Origin: Nannocystis pusilla
GTDB lineage: Bacteria; Myxococcota_A; Polyangia; Nannocystales; Nannocystaceae
Reading direction: 5' to 3'
Length of the DNA stretch: 64,000 nt
Assembly: GCF_020073745.1 (NCBI RefSeq)
Contig: NZ_JAIRAU010000024.1
Coordinates: 1 to 64,000, forward strand
The translations under genes and the position numbers were made by a program. This document shows positions 1 to 12,199 of this stretch, piece after piece; positions within the stretch are counted from its first letter, which is position 1, and every line of letters begins with the position of its first letter. Below the pieces are notes generated by a model. That model was not told where the DNA came from, did not search any database, and saw only the letters and a list, made by a program, of their open reading frames with translations.

Positions 1-1329
1 GGCGAATTCGGGGCTGGGTTCGTCGACGAGGGTGAAGCTGCCGTCGCCGGCGGACAGGGCGACGGGGATCGTCTGCCACGATTCGGGGCCGAGGAGCGCG
101 AGGTCGGTCTTGCCGTCGCCGTCGAAGTCGCCGGTGAGCAGCTGCGCATTGTCGGCGGCGGCCCGCGCCGGCCATTCGCCGAGGCCGCGGGTGAGGACGT
201 CGAAGTTGCCGTCGCCGCGGCTCAGGGCCACGGGGATCGACTTCCAGTCGCGGGCGCCGGTGACGGCGATGTCGGTGCGGCCGTCGCCGTCGAAGTCGCC
301 GGTGACGATGTCGGCGCCGTGCTGGCCGGCGACCTTGGCCAGGGTGGCCACGGCGGCGCGCGTGACGTTGAAGCCGCCGGCCCCCGCGAACGCGACGGGC
401 AGGGCCTTCCATTCGGTCGAGCCGATCAAGGCGAGGTCGCTGCGGCCGTCGTGGTCGAAGTCGACCGGGACCTTCGAGGCGTGACGCACGACCGCCGGCG
501 GGCCGTACAGCGCCCGCGCGCCCTCCTGGTCGGAGATCGTCAGGGTGTAATCGGTGGTGATGGTGCCGCCGGCGCACCACTGGTAGTGCATCACCGAGCG
601 GCTGTCGTACTCGCTCAGCTCGGCCCACTCGCTGTCCTCGAAGCAGATGCTGGACAGCTCGCGCGTGTGCTCGTGACGCAGGCCGAGCGTGTGGCCGAGC
701 TCGTGGCGCAGCACGCCGACGGTGGTCAGCCGCGGCGACGACTGGTCCCACGCGGGGTTGTTGTCGAAGTCGTCGTAGTCGATGTAGAGGACCCGCTGGC
801 TCTCCGGCGAGGACGGGAAGAAGGCCATCGCGCCGCCGCTGTCCCACGGCTTGACGGCGAACGTGACGGCGCCGCCGGGCTTGCAGGCGGCGTCGCTCGC
901 GGACACGTAGCGGAAGTCGACGTGGCCGGCCTGCTCCCACGAACGCGTGGCCTGCGACATCTCGTGCACGACGCGCTCCTTGAGCGGGCCGAACTCGTCG
1001 GCGATACAGTAGCGGAGGTCCTGCTCCTGACCGCCCTGCCAGCGGTCGATCGCGCCCTCGTTGAGGTTGACGATGCTGCGCGGGGCGGTGCCCTCGCGCG
1101 CGGCGACGAGGTCGGCGTAGGCCTGCTCGACCTGCGGGAGGTCGACGGGGAGGTCGCCGTCGAGGACGTAGCGCTCCTGGCCGTCGACGATGCGCGTGGC
1201 GGCGGCGCGGAACTCCTGCCACGAGGGCAGTTCGGCCTGGTCGGACGATTGGACGGAATCACAGCCGGGGAGCACGACGGCCGCGATCACGACGAGCCGC
1301 CGGGGACGATGGAGGTACCTGGACATCAT
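1..1329 (-). CDS. Secreted metzincin metalloprotease with FG-GAP propeller (lipoprotein, C-terminus cut by window edge)
   Basis: Read on the minus strand from an ATGATG at 1329 and open to the window edge, so the C-terminus is missing. The N-terminus is a lipoprotein signal with lipobox LPGC near residue 22. The zinc site HELGHTLGLRH spans residues 209-219 (HExxHxxGxxH). A Met-turn SVMHY at 245-249 places it in the metzincin clan; the following HEHTR looks astacin/M12-like. From about residue 300 it carries FG-GAP/VCBS repeats (DFDHDGRSDLA, DFDGDGRTDIAV), i.e. calcium-binding integrin-alpha-like propeller blades. Protease and propeller are in one chain, whereas the paralogous systems at 17-21.6 kb and 30.2-34.3 kb split them over two genes. 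A role as an outer-membrane or surface protease is inferred. The substrate is unknown. Confidence 0.88.
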   Translation of the reverse strand, partial: MMSRYLHRPRRLVVIAAVVLPGCDSVQSSDQAELPSWQEFRAAATRIVDGQERYVLDGDLPVDLPQVEQAYADLVAAREGTAPRSIVNLNEGAIDRWQGGQEQDLRYCIADEFGPLKERVVHEMSQATRSWEQAGHVDFRYVSASDAACKPGGAVTFAVKPWDSGGAMAFFPSSPESQRVLYIDYDDFDNNPAWDQSSPRLTTVGVLRHELGHTLGLRHEHTRELSSICFEDSEWAELSEYDSRSVMHYQWCAGGTITTDYTLTISDQEGARALYGPPAVVRHASKVPVDFDHDGRSDLALIGSTEWKALPVAFAGAGGFNVTRAAVATLAKVAGQHGADIVTGDFDGDGRTDIAVTGARDWKSIPVALSRGDGNFDVLTRGLGEWPARAAADNAQLLTGDFDGDGKTDLALLGPESWQTIPVALSAGDGSFTLVDEPSPEFA

Positions 1330-1566
1330 TGAGTTGTGCACGCTCGATGAGCGGCACGCCAGCGATCGGCAGATCCTTACGCGAGGATTACCGTGCGGCG
1401 ATTGCACGTGCGCGCGGCGCCGTGGCGCAAACGAGGCAGGACCGCGATCGCTGCATGTTCTCCGCGAAGCATCATTCGTCGCCGCGGCGAACCCAGGCGC
1501 GAAGAGGCGGCGGCGCCGCCATTGTCATTCGCAGCACCCGGGCCCTCGAGTCGCTCGCCCCGGCGC

Positions 1567-5061
<3,495 letters not shown>

Positions 5062-5490
5062 GCGGTGACCGCCAGGTATGGCGCGCTTCGAGGGTGCTGC
5101 CGATCACCATCCCCGGCGCTCGTCGACGTCGCGGCAGTGACGATCGCGGTACGGGTCGGGCGATCGGGCGGGGCCACCGCGGGCCGGCGGGGCAGGCGCC
5201 GGCGCGAGGACCTCGGGCCGAGGACCTCGTCGCCCGGCCCTGCTCTCGCTGCTCGTCGTCGTGGTGCCGGCGGCCAGCGCCTCGCGCAGGAGGTCGCGAC
5301 GACGTCGAGGAGCGACGCGCTTCGGCATGACCGAATGGTCATGTCTTCAAGGACATCCGTTTCGGGACGATCGGCGCGCCGGCCGCGGGGCGCGCGGCTT
5401 CGCGCGGCCGATTCTTCTGCAAAAAAATCTTCGTCGCGTGTCACGAACCGGGCGGCTCGCTCTTCAAGCCTCCGGAAGGAAGCCGACACC
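5062..5490. other. 429-bp divergent intergenic region
   Basis: Lies between two divergently transcribed genes, so it should hold both promoters. It has one member of the dispersed palindrome family, ATGTC-TTCAAG-GACAT at 5341-5356, and an A7 tract at about 5421. Long overlapping reading frames here are low-complexity Arg/Ala/Pro shadows. No RNA gene recognised. Confidence 0.5.
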
Positions 5491-5922
5491 ATGAGCGACA
5501 CCCAACCCGTCCGCCTCGAACTGCACCTCCCCGATCTCATCAAGACCTTCAAGGAGATGGCCGGCGTGCTCGACAGTTACGGTCTCGATCGCACCGTCAA
5601 GCACCTCGTGGTCACCCGGGCCTCGCAGATCAACGGCTGCGTCAACTGCCTCAAGATGCACCTCCGCGAGGCGCGCGAGCACGGCGAGACCCAGGACCGG
5701 CTCGACCGCCTCGTCGTCTGGGACCACGTCAGCGACTTCAGCGAGCGCGAGAAGGCCGCGCTGGCGTGGACCGAGGCGCTCACGGTGCTCGATCGCAAGG
5801 CCGACTACGGCCCGCTGCGGGCGCGCCTGCGCCAGCACTTCAGCGACGAGCAGATCGCCGCGCTGACTGCCGTCATCGGCGCGATCAATTTCGCCAACCG
5901 CCTGCAGGTCTCGATGCACTGA
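5491..5922 (+). CDS. Carboxymuconolactone decarboxylase / AhpD-like protein
   Basis: 143 residues. The ATG at 5491 is preceded by GGAAGGA about ten bases upstream. The central motif CVNCLKMH matches the CxxC...H redox site of the AhpD-like branch of the carboxymuconolactone decarboxylase family. The surrounding helices (LPDLIKTFKEMAGVLDSYGLD, then DFSEREKAALAWTEALT) fit the all-alpha fold and the family's usual length of 140-150 residues. AhpD-type members are thiol peroxidase or disulfide reductase partners; which activity this one has is not visible. It is transcribed alone, with the PAS-STAS gene about 210 bp downstream. Confidence 0.9.
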   Translation: MSDTQPVRLELHLPDLIKTFKEMAGVLDSYGLDRTVKHLVVTRASQINGCVNCLKMHLREAREHGETQDRLDRLVVWDHVSDFSEREKAALAWTEALTVLDRKADYGPLRARLRQHFSDEQIAALTAVIGAINFANRLQVSMH

Positions 5923-5979
5923 CAGGTCGGGTAGGGGGCGCGCTCGCTGCGGGCGCGCCCGGCGATCCGCCGGACCGGG

Positions 5980-6009
5980 CATGTCCTCTGTGACATGTCT
6001 GAAGAGACA
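5980..6009. repeat. Two overlapping copies of the dispersed palindrome
   Basis: CATGTC-CTCTGT-GACATG (5980-5997, 6-bp stem) overlaps TGTCT-GAAG-AGACA (5996-6009, 5-bp stem). They lie 58 bp after the AhpD-like gene and could act as its terminator or as mRNA structure. Confidence 0.75.
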
Positions 6010-6132
6010 GACATGGCCGGGCGAGTTCGCGCCGCCCGGCATCGCAGCCGGCGCGGAGCGGACAGGTCGTCCCCGAGGTGCGCTTGCTCCCTCGCGTCTG
6101 CTCGCGTAGGACAAGACCGGGGAGGGTTTGTC

Positions 6133-6963
6133 ATGGCTGACCGGATGGACGACAGGACGCGCGCGTCGGGGGACGGGCGCGACGAGCCGGATCCGCAGGA
6201 GACGCGCGAGTGGGTGCTGGCGCTGGTGAACAGCTCGCCCAGCCTCGTGTACCTCAAGGACACCGAGTTCCGCTACCGCTTCGTCAATCGCCGGTTCGAG
6301 CAGGACAGCCGCAAGAGCAACGCGGAGATGTACGGCCGCGGCGACGAGGTGATCATGCCGGCGGAGTACGTGGCCCAGGTCCGCGCCGACGAGCTGAAGG
6401 TGATGGAGGGCGGGGCCCCGCTGGCCTACGAGGAAGAGGTGGTGACGCCGAAGGGCCGGCGTCACTTCTCGGTGGTCAAGCTGCCGGTGTACGGCCCCGA
6501 CGGCGCGCTCCTCGGCATCGGCGGCTTCGTCACCGACATCACCGAGCGCAAGCTGCAGGAGCTCGAGCAGCAGCGCACGATCGCCGCCCAGCGCGAGGCG
6601 CTGCGCGAGCTGTCGACGCCGCTCTTGCCGCTCGCCGAGGGCGTGCTGGCGGTGCCGCTGGTCGGCGTCGTCGACCCCGAGCGGGCGGGCCAGATCGTCG
6701 ACGACCTGCTGCGCGGGATCGCCAGCCACCGCGCCCACACGGCGATCCTCGACGTCACCGGTATCCGCAGGATGGACGCCGAGGTCGCGCGCGCGCTGGT
6801 GCAGGCCGCCCGCGCGGCGAAGCTGGTCGGCGCCCGCGTGGTGCTCACCGGCATCAGCCCCGAGGTCGCGCAGACGCTGGTCGCGCTCGGCGTCGACCTC
6901 TCGGGCATCACGACCCTCGCCACCCTCGCCGACGGCATCGCCTCCGCGCTGCGCGAGTCGTGA
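6133..6963 (+). CDS. PAS-STAS regulatory protein (RsbR-like)
   Basis: 276 residues from the ATG at 6133, chosen because GGGGAGGG lies six bases upstream; an earlier ATG at 5995 falls inside a palindrome and lacks a ribosome site. Residues about 30-140 form a PAS domain (LVNSSPSLVYLKDTEFRYRFVN...VTDITERK). After a short coiled linker, residues about 165-275 form a STAS domain (AILDVTGIRRMDAEVARALVQAA, then LTGISPEVAQTLVALGVDL), closely resembling RsbR-type stressosome proteins. The first STAS loop reads MDA where such proteins often have a phosphorylatable Thr/Ser, while the second site (LTGISPEVAQT) is kept. A role in partner-switching or stress signalling is inferred; no RsbS/RsbT partner is nearby. 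Confidence 0.88.
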   Translation: MADRMDDRTRASGDGRDEPDPQETREWVLALVNSSPSLVYLKDTEFRYRFVNRRFEQDSRKSNAEMYGRGDEVIMPAEYVAQVRADELKVMEGGAPLAYEEEVVTPKGRRHFSVVKLPVYGPDGALLGIGGFVTDITERKLQELEQQRTIAAQREALRELSTPLLPLAEGVLAVPLVGVVDPERAGQIVDDLLRGIASHRAHTAILDVTGIRRMDAEVARALVQAARAAKLVGARVVLTGISPEVAQTLVALGVDLSGITTLATLADGIASALRES

Positions 6964-7082
6964 GGCGGATGGCGCAGCGACGGCCGCGGGCGCCCCAGGG
7001 CGACCATCATCGCTCGCCTGATGGCGAGGTACGGTGATTCGCGCCGGCGGGCGCCGGCTCGACCGAGCCGCCGGGGATGCGT

Positions 7083-7088
7083 TACCCT
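7083..7088 (+). promoter_or_regulatory. Putative -10 box of a leaderless promoter
   Basis: TACCCT ends seven bases before the GTG start at 7096, leaving no room for a ribosome site. It belongs to the recurrent TANNNT-start pattern of this window. Confidence 0.5.
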
Positions 7089-7095
7089 CGCGGGC

Positions 7096-8574
7096 GTGAC
7101 AGGACGGAGCAGTCGCGCCGCGCCGGCGCTGGTCTGGCTGGTGTTCGGGTGTGGTTCGCAACCCGTCGAGACGAGGCCGCCACCGCCGGCCGCGGCGACG
7201 GCTGCGAGCGCGCCGGCGCCGGCTCCGGCTCCGGCCGCGGCCGTGTTCCCGCCGATCGAGAGGCCGAGTTGCCGCCCGGCGGCGCTCGAGCCGGCGATCG
7301 CCGCGCCCGCGCCGGGGCCGGCGTACGTGCTGGTCGAGCACGTCGGCGTGCTCCGGCTCGACGGCGGCGAGCCGACCACGGCGTGGCCGCTGCCGAAGGG
7401 CGTCGACGCGAGCGAGATCGAGATGACGGTCGGCCCGAGCGGCGCGCTGTGGCTGAGCGGCTGGGACGGTGTCGTCGTGCTCGCGCCGGACGGCAGCGTG
7501 CGACGCGTCCGCGAGGCCAAGGGCGGCCCGCGTTACGAGCATCTGCAGGTCCGCGCCGACGACGACGTGTGGGCGGTGACGAGCGACATCGAGTGGCAGG
7601 TGGTGCATTACGACGGCAAGCGCTGGGAGCCGGTGCGCGCGCGCAAGCAATTCCCCGGCAAGTACGACGACAACAAGTTCGCCAGCCTGGCCGTGAATGA
7701 CGAGGGCGTGTGGGTGTCGTCGTGGAACGGCCTGTGGCGCGGCCAGGGCGGGAAATGGCAGCAGGTCGACGCGCCCGGCGGCCCGGGCCCCGGCCTCATG
7801 CTATGGACATACCGCGGTCACCTGCTCGTCGGCGCGTTCGAGCGGCGATACGTACGCGACGGCGCCGGCTGGCGCGAATTGGCGTGGCCGCGGACGAACA
7901 TCTTGACGCGAGCCGTCGGCGAGGTCGGGCTGGTGGCGGCGCCGGACATGGGGCATACGAAGTTGACGCTCGCGCCGGTGTTCGCCGCGGGCTGCACCGG
8001 GGTCAGCGAGCCGGTGCCCGGCACGTCGGTGACCGAGCTGACGGTGGACGGCTCCGGTCGGGTGTGGCTGGCGACCGACGCCGCGCTGGCGGTGATCGAC
8101 GGCGACGGGCGCAAGCTGGCCGAATGGACGCTCGGCGCGTTGCCCGGACTCGCGGGCAGCGTGGAGCAGATCGCGGTGGTCGGCGCCGGGCCGTCACGCT
8201 TGCCGGCGCCGCGGAAGCCGCACACGTGGGAGGTCGTCGGCCGGCTCACGACCTACAAGGGCAGGGGCGAGCCGCTGGCGAACGCCGCGATCGAGCTGTG
8301 CCCGTCGCCGGCCCGCGACGACCGCTGCCCGCCGGGCCCGTTCACCCGCACGGCGACGAGCGCGGCCGACGGCTCGTTCCGCCTGCCCGAGGTGGGGTAC
8401 GGCGATTTCTCGATCGTGGTGCGGCCGCCCGAGGGCCTCGAGGACTGCGAGGGCCCGTTCACCGTGAACAGCCACTGGCTGGCGCCCGTGACCGACTGCC
8501 CGGCCGACCAGCCCCGCTGCGACATGGGCACGCTGACCTGCTGCCGGCCGTTCGAGATGCCGCCGCCGCATTGA
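7096..8574 (+). CDS. Lipoprotein with beta-propeller and carboxypeptidase-regulatory-like domain
   Basis: 492 residues from the GTG at 7096, chosen because it gives a signal peptide with lipobox VFGC and follows a -10-like box. A Pro/Ala-rich linker follows the lipid Cys. Residues from about 65 to 360 form a propeller of sensor type, with repeated short blades such as SGALWLSGWDGVVVL, DDDVWAVTSDIEWQVV and EGVWVSSWNGLW. The last 110 residues (TYKGRGEPLANAAIELCPS...DGSFRLPEVGYGDFSIVV) look like a carboxypeptidase-regulatory/transthyretin-like fold with several Cys. A surface-exposed structural or sensing role is inferred. No catalytic motif seen. Confidence 0.8.
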   Translation: MTGRSSRAAPALVWLVFGCGSQPVETRPPPPAAATAASAPAPAPAPAAAVFPPIERPSCRPAALEPAIAAPAPGPAYVLVEHVGVLRLDGGEPTTAWPLPKGVDASEIEMTVGPSGALWLSGWDGVVVLAPDGSVRRVREAKGGPRYEHLQVRADDDVWAVTSDIEWQVVHYDGKRWEPVRARKQFPGKYDDNKFASLAVNDEGVWVSSWNGLWRGQGGKWQQVDAPGGPGPGLMLWTYRGHLLVGAFERRYVRDGAGWRELAWPRTNILTRAVGEVGLVAAPDMGHTKLTLAPVFAAGCTGVSEPVPGTSVTELTVDGSGRVWLATDAALAVIDGDGRKLAEWTLGALPGLAGSVEQIAVVGAGPSRLPAPRKPHTWEVVGRLTTYKGRGEPLANAAIELCPSPARDDRCPPGPFTRTATSAADGSFRLPEVGYGDFSIVVRPPEGLEDCEGPFTVNSHWLAPVTDCPADQPRCDMGTLTCCRPFEMPPPH

Positions 8575-8888
8575 GGCCGGGCGGCCGCGCGACGAGGGGC
8601 GCGAAAGGGCAGGTGTGAACGGCCATGCGCCGGGAACACGCCGACCTCCGCGTGCAGAACATCGATCGATGACGGCTGGAGTGCCTGCACCGAAAATTGA
8701 AACTCGTTCCATGATTGGCATGGTGGGCGGAGCCTGACGGCAGGGGCTGCAGCGACGCTCAGGGGCGGCCCGAAACGGGTCCTCCGGATTGTAGCGAGAG
8801 GTCGGACGCCCGCGCCGTTGCCTCACGGGGGCTCCGCGAAGAGGGGCGTTGACCCGCCGACCTTAAATATCGTCTTTAATGACCCGAC
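8575..8888. other. 314-bp intergenic region with AT-rich promoter-like end
   Basis: Mostly featureless GC-rich sequence. The last 30 bases before the next start are unusually AT-rich for this DNA (TTAAATATCGTCTTTAAT at about 8862-8879), a likely promoter for the gene starting at 8889. Confidence 0.45.
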
Positions 8889-10524
8889 ATGCGATTCGGC
8901 GCCCCGCGAAATCATCGATACGTCTTCACGTTGTCGACGGCCGTCCTGGCCGCCTGTGGCAGCGGCCCCAGCCGCCGCGCCGGGCGTTCCGGGCTATCGC
9001 CAATTGCATGAAAAGATCTTCAGCAAGGGCTGCGCCAACGAGGCCTGCCACAGCGGCGAAAAGGGCATCGCCAACCTCACGTTCACCGACCTGCAGGGGT
9101 CCTATGATTCTCTGGTCGACGGCGTCCCGGCCAACGGCGCGGCGGCGGGGGCCGGGCTGGTGCGGGTCAAGCCGGGCGACGCGGCGGCCTCGTTCCTCTA
9201 CATGAAGCTGACCGAGCACGGGCCGGCGCTGACGGAGAAGAGCTACGGGGCGGCGATGCCGCTGTCGGGGATCGAGCCGCCGGGCGAGAAGTCGCTGGCG
9301 GCGATCAAGGCGTGGATCGACGCCGGCGCGCCGATGGACGGCGACGACTTCGCGGCCGACCTGGCGGAGCACCACCACGAGGCCAACTACGTCGAGTGCG
9401 AGGCGACCGCGGCGGAGGACATGCAGAAGTGCTTCAAGCCGACGCCGACCGACGGCGAGTACCTGCGGATCTACACGCCGCCGCTCGAGATCCCGCCCGG
9501 CCGCGAGATCATGCTGTGCAGCGAGATCAACCTCGCCATCGACGAGCCGCTGCTGATCGACCGCGCGGCCGGCCAGCAGATGAACGGCGGCCACCACATC
9601 GCGGTGTTCACGACGCTGGCGCCGACCGGCGAGTTCGCGCCGCTCGACTGCGACGACGTCGACATGAGCAGGCTGCGCTTCGTGATGGGCGCCGGCGGGG
9701 CCGGCGGGCTCGACACCGCGCTGCCCGAGGGCGTCGGGGTGCGCGTGCTGCCGGGCCAGCGCCTGCTGGTGCAGTCGCACTACATCAATACGACCGACAA
9801 GCCGACGATCGTGATGGACGCGGTCGACCTGGCGCTGACGACGGAGGAGGAGTCGCCGACGCTGGCCGACTCGTTCGCGGTGATCGACTCCGAATTCGAG
9901 ATCCCCGCCAAGACCCGCGGCTTCGAGCGCGTCAAGGAGTGCCGGCTCGAGCAGGACTACGACATCCACATGCTGCTCGGCCACACGCACGAGCGCGGGG
10001 TGATGTTCCGCTTCGACCTGCTGCGCGGCGACGCCGAGCCCGAGCTGCTGTACTACGCGACCGACGGCAAGCTGCTGCGCTCGAACCCGGAGATCAAGCT
10101 GTACCGCGAGCCGCTGCAGTTCAAGGCCGGCGACCGCCTGCGCATGACCTGCCGCTGGGACAACGACGACGCGACCGCCGTCGGCTGGCCCGAGGAGATG
10201 TGCGTGACGTTCATGTACTACAGCCCGGGCGAGGGCTTCTTGACCTGCGACACGGCCGACGAGACGCCGGTGACGATCGGCGGCGGCGACGACAAGTGCC
10301 GCGAGCCCGGCGACGAGGGCAACGAGAAGGGGGTCGGCAAGCTCTGCTCGGTCGCGGGCGGCGAGTGCGTCGGCAACGGCACCGCCACCCTGTGCCTCGA
10401 GAACTTCGACGCGTTCTCGAACTACTGCACGCTCATCAACTGCCAGTCGGACGCGGACTGCGGCGCGGGGGCCTACTGCGCGGTGGACCCGGCGGGCAGC
10501 GCCTGCGTGCCGAACGACTGTTGA
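8889..10524 (+). CDS. Copper type II monooxygenase-like (PHM/DBM) lipoprotein with CX4CH domain; apparent frameshift at 8966-8969
   Basis: The body reads in one frame with a non-signal N-terminus, but the ATG at 8889 opens another frame with a clean lipoprotein signal ending in lipobox LAAC. Dropping one base from CCCC at 8966-8969 joins the two frames smoothly (LAACGSGPAAAPGVPGYRQLHEKIF). A frameshift or homopolymer error is therefore likely. The mature protein begins with a cytochrome-like domain (GCANEACHSG, then MPL and AIKAWIDAGAP). It then has all six copper ligands of the PHM/DBM core: HH in GGHHIAVF, His in VQSHYIN, HxH in GHTHERG and Met in EMCVTFMYY. The C-terminus is Cys-rich. Peptide amidation or another hydroxylation is possible; the substrate is unknown. 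Confidence 0.82.
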
Positions 10525-10536
10525 GTGAGATGGCTG

Positions 10537-10566
10537 AAGGGACATGCGCTCCGGGGCATGTCCCTT
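10537..10566. terminator. Bidirectional hairpin between convergent genes
   Basis: A perfect 11-bp stem, AAGGGACATGC (10537-10547) and GCATGTCCCTT (10556-10566), with an 8-nt loop, between the convergent stops at 10524 and 10580. The arms carry the GGACATG core of the dispersed palindrome family. Confidence 0.75.
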
Positions 10567-10579
10567 GCGCCTCGTCGGC

Positions 10580-10969
10580 TCAGGTCCGGGGGGCCAGCCG
10601 CTGGGCGAACAGGACGGTGTTGCCCGCGGGGTCGGCGACGATCGTCTCGCGCATGCCGTAAAAGGTGTCGCGCTGGTCGACGACGCGCGGCCAGTCGCCG
10701 AGCGCGCGCTGGACGGCGGCGAGGTCGGCGACCTCGATGAACAGCGAGGCGCGCTCGGCCGCGGCGCCGGCCCCGGGCACGTCGTCGCGCACGGAGGCGA
10801 CGCTCTGCAGCATGATCTCGGTGGCGCCGGCGCTGAGGATGACGAAGCCGAGCCGCTCGCCGTGCGGCACCTCGGCGACCTTGACGAAGCCGAGCCTGTC
10901 TGCCCAAAAGGACAGGCAGTCCTCGACCGATTCGACGACGAGCACGGGGGTGATTCGCTGGACGTTCAC
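10580..10969 (-). CDS. VOC-family (glyoxalase/bleomycin-resistance-like) protein
   Basis: 129 residues. It starts with ITPVLVVESVEDCLSFWADRLGF and ends with DPAGNTVLFAQ, the two halves of a single VOC fold. Usual metal-ligand positions are only partly kept (Glu in TEIML; no clear His), so the exact enzyme class is open. Its start overlaps the stop of the AraC gene by four bases (ATGA), so the two are co-translated. Pairing of a VOC protein with an AraC regulator is common, and suggests control by, or action on, a small organic ligand. Confidence 0.87.
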   Translation of the reverse strand: MNVQRITPVLVVESVEDCLSFWADRLGFVKVAEVPHGERLGFVILSAGATEIMLQSVASVRDDVPGAGAAAERASLFIEVADLAAVQRALGDWPRVVDQRDTFYGMRETIVADPAGNTVLFAQRLAPRT

Positions 10970-11742
10970 GGCATTTCCTCCGCCCCGGGGTGTGCCACGC
11001 CGGCGTCGGCGGCGATTGTAGAAATGGTGCGGGCGTACGCGCCGGGCGTGAGCCCGCTCAGGGCCCGCATCTCGTGGATGAAGTGGGCCTGGTCGTGAAA
11101 GCCGAGCTCGCAGGCGAGGGCCGCGTGGTCGCGCCGGCCCGCAGCCAGGGCCCGCGTGGCCCGCTGCAGGCGGAACACGCGGGCCAGCTCCTTGGGGCCG
11201 ACGCCGACGGCCTGGCGCACGCGGCGAGCGAGCGACTGCCGGGCGACGCCGAGGTCGTCGGCCAGCGCGGCGACGCCGGGCGGATCGGTGGCGGCCAGCG
11301 CCCGCACCGCGCGCTCGACAAGGGCGTCGACGGGGTGCCGACGCGCCGCGAGCAGCACGGCCGCCAGCTGCCGCACGCGCGCGCCGGGATCGGCGAGGCG
11401 GTGCAGCGCGTCGAGCAGCGGCGCCGCGGGCAGCCCGAGCGCGGCGGCCGGGACGCGCGCGTCGGTGAGGGCGTCGGCCGGCACGTCGAAGAAGGCCCGC
11501 GCGGCCCCCGGACGCAGGCGCACGGCGACGATGTCGGACGCGCCGTCGGGCACGAGCAAGGCCCGCGTCATGGTGCCGACGACCTCGACCCGCGGCTCGC
11601 CGACGAGGTGCACGATCACGTCGACGCAGCCGTCGGGGAGGATCCGCCGGACCTGCTCGGCGCGCGGGGCGACGCTCGTGTGCGTCCAGAAGGCGTCGAC
11701 GAGGTCGGCGAGCGGGCGCGGGGCGAGGTGCTCCCGGTACAT
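10966..11742 (-). CDS. AraC-family transcriptional regulator
   Basis: 258 residues. The N-terminal half (LADLVDAFWTHTSV...RILPDGCVDVIVHL) matches the ligand-sensing DUF6597-type domain found in many AraC regulators. The C-terminal 100 residues form the double helix-turn-helix, with a first helix LADDLGVARQSLARRVRQAVGVGPKEL and the typical second half (ACELGFHDQAHFIHEMRALSGLTPGAY). It is first in an operon with the VOC gene. Confidence 0.92.
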   Translation of the reverse strand: MYREHLAPRPLADLVDAFWTHTSVAPRAEQVRRILPDGCVDVIVHLVGEPRVEVVGTMTRALLVPDGASDIVAVRLRPGAARAFFDVPADALTDARVPAAALGLPAAPLLDALHRLADPGARVRQLAAVLLAARRHPVDALVERAVRALAATDPPGVAALADDLGVARQSLARRVRQAVGVGPKELARVFRLQRATRALAAGRRDHAALACELGFHDQAHFIHEMRALSGLTPGAYARTISTIAADAGVAHPGAEEMP

Positions 11743-11751
11743 GGCCGCGCG

Positions 11752-11757
11752 AGTGTA
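11752..11757 (-). promoter_or_regulatory. Putative -10 box of a leaderless promoter
   Basis: TACACT on the minus strand, nine bases before the ATG at 11742 of the AraC gene. Part of the TANNNT-start pattern. Confidence 0.5.
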
Positions 11758-11806
11758 GCGTCGCGGGACGGGGGCGCGGCGGGGGTCGATCCGCAGGGCG
11801 CCCGAA

Positions 11807-12037
11807 TCACTCGAGTTCGTCGTCGAGGGCGGCGAGGACGTCGGCGGTGCTCGGGGGTCCGGCGTCGAGGTCGCCGCGGACGCGCTTCAGCTCGTGCTCG
11901 AGGGCCTCGATCCTGGCGGTGAAGCGGCGCAGGACGGAGTCGAGGTCGTCGATGGTGCGCTCCTGGAAGGCGAGCTTGACCTCGAGCTCGGTGATGCGTT
12001 GCTCGAGCCGGGTGATGTCGGCGTCGGTGGCGGGCAC
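11807..12037 (-). CDS. slyX: SlyX-family small coiled-coil protein
   Basis: 76 residues from a GTG at 12037. The sequence ITRLEQRITELEVKLAFQER followed by TIDDLDSVLRRF is the hallmark of SlyX (about 72 residues in Escherichia coli). The C-terminal half is a heptad coiled coil ending in an acidic tail. SlyX has no settled biochemical function. No operon partner is visible: the neighbours at 11742 and 12200 are separate units. Confidence 0.8.
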   Translation of the reverse strand: MPATDADITRLEQRITELEVKLAFQERTIDDLDSVLRRFTARIEALEHELKRVRGDLDAGPPSTADVLAALDDELE

Positions 12038-12160
12038 GGCGTGGGGATACGCGGGGCGCGCGGCGCGTGCAAGGGCACGGGTTCGCTCGCGCGAGCGGCG
12101 GCGACGAGAGGTTTCGGCCGCGCGCGCGGGCGGCGGGGGCCACGGGCGGCGTGACAAGCG

Positions 12161-12190
12161 GTTGAAACCCCTCGCGCGCGGCTTTAGGCT
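12161..12190 (+). promoter_or_regulatory. Sigma-70-like promoter, leaderless
   Basis: A TTGAAA -35 element, a spacer of about 17 bases and TAGGCT (12185-12190) as -10 box, nine bases before the GTG at 12200. This is the most complete of the leaderless promoters, with both elements visible. Confidence 0.6.
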
Positions 12191-12199
12191 CGGACGGGC

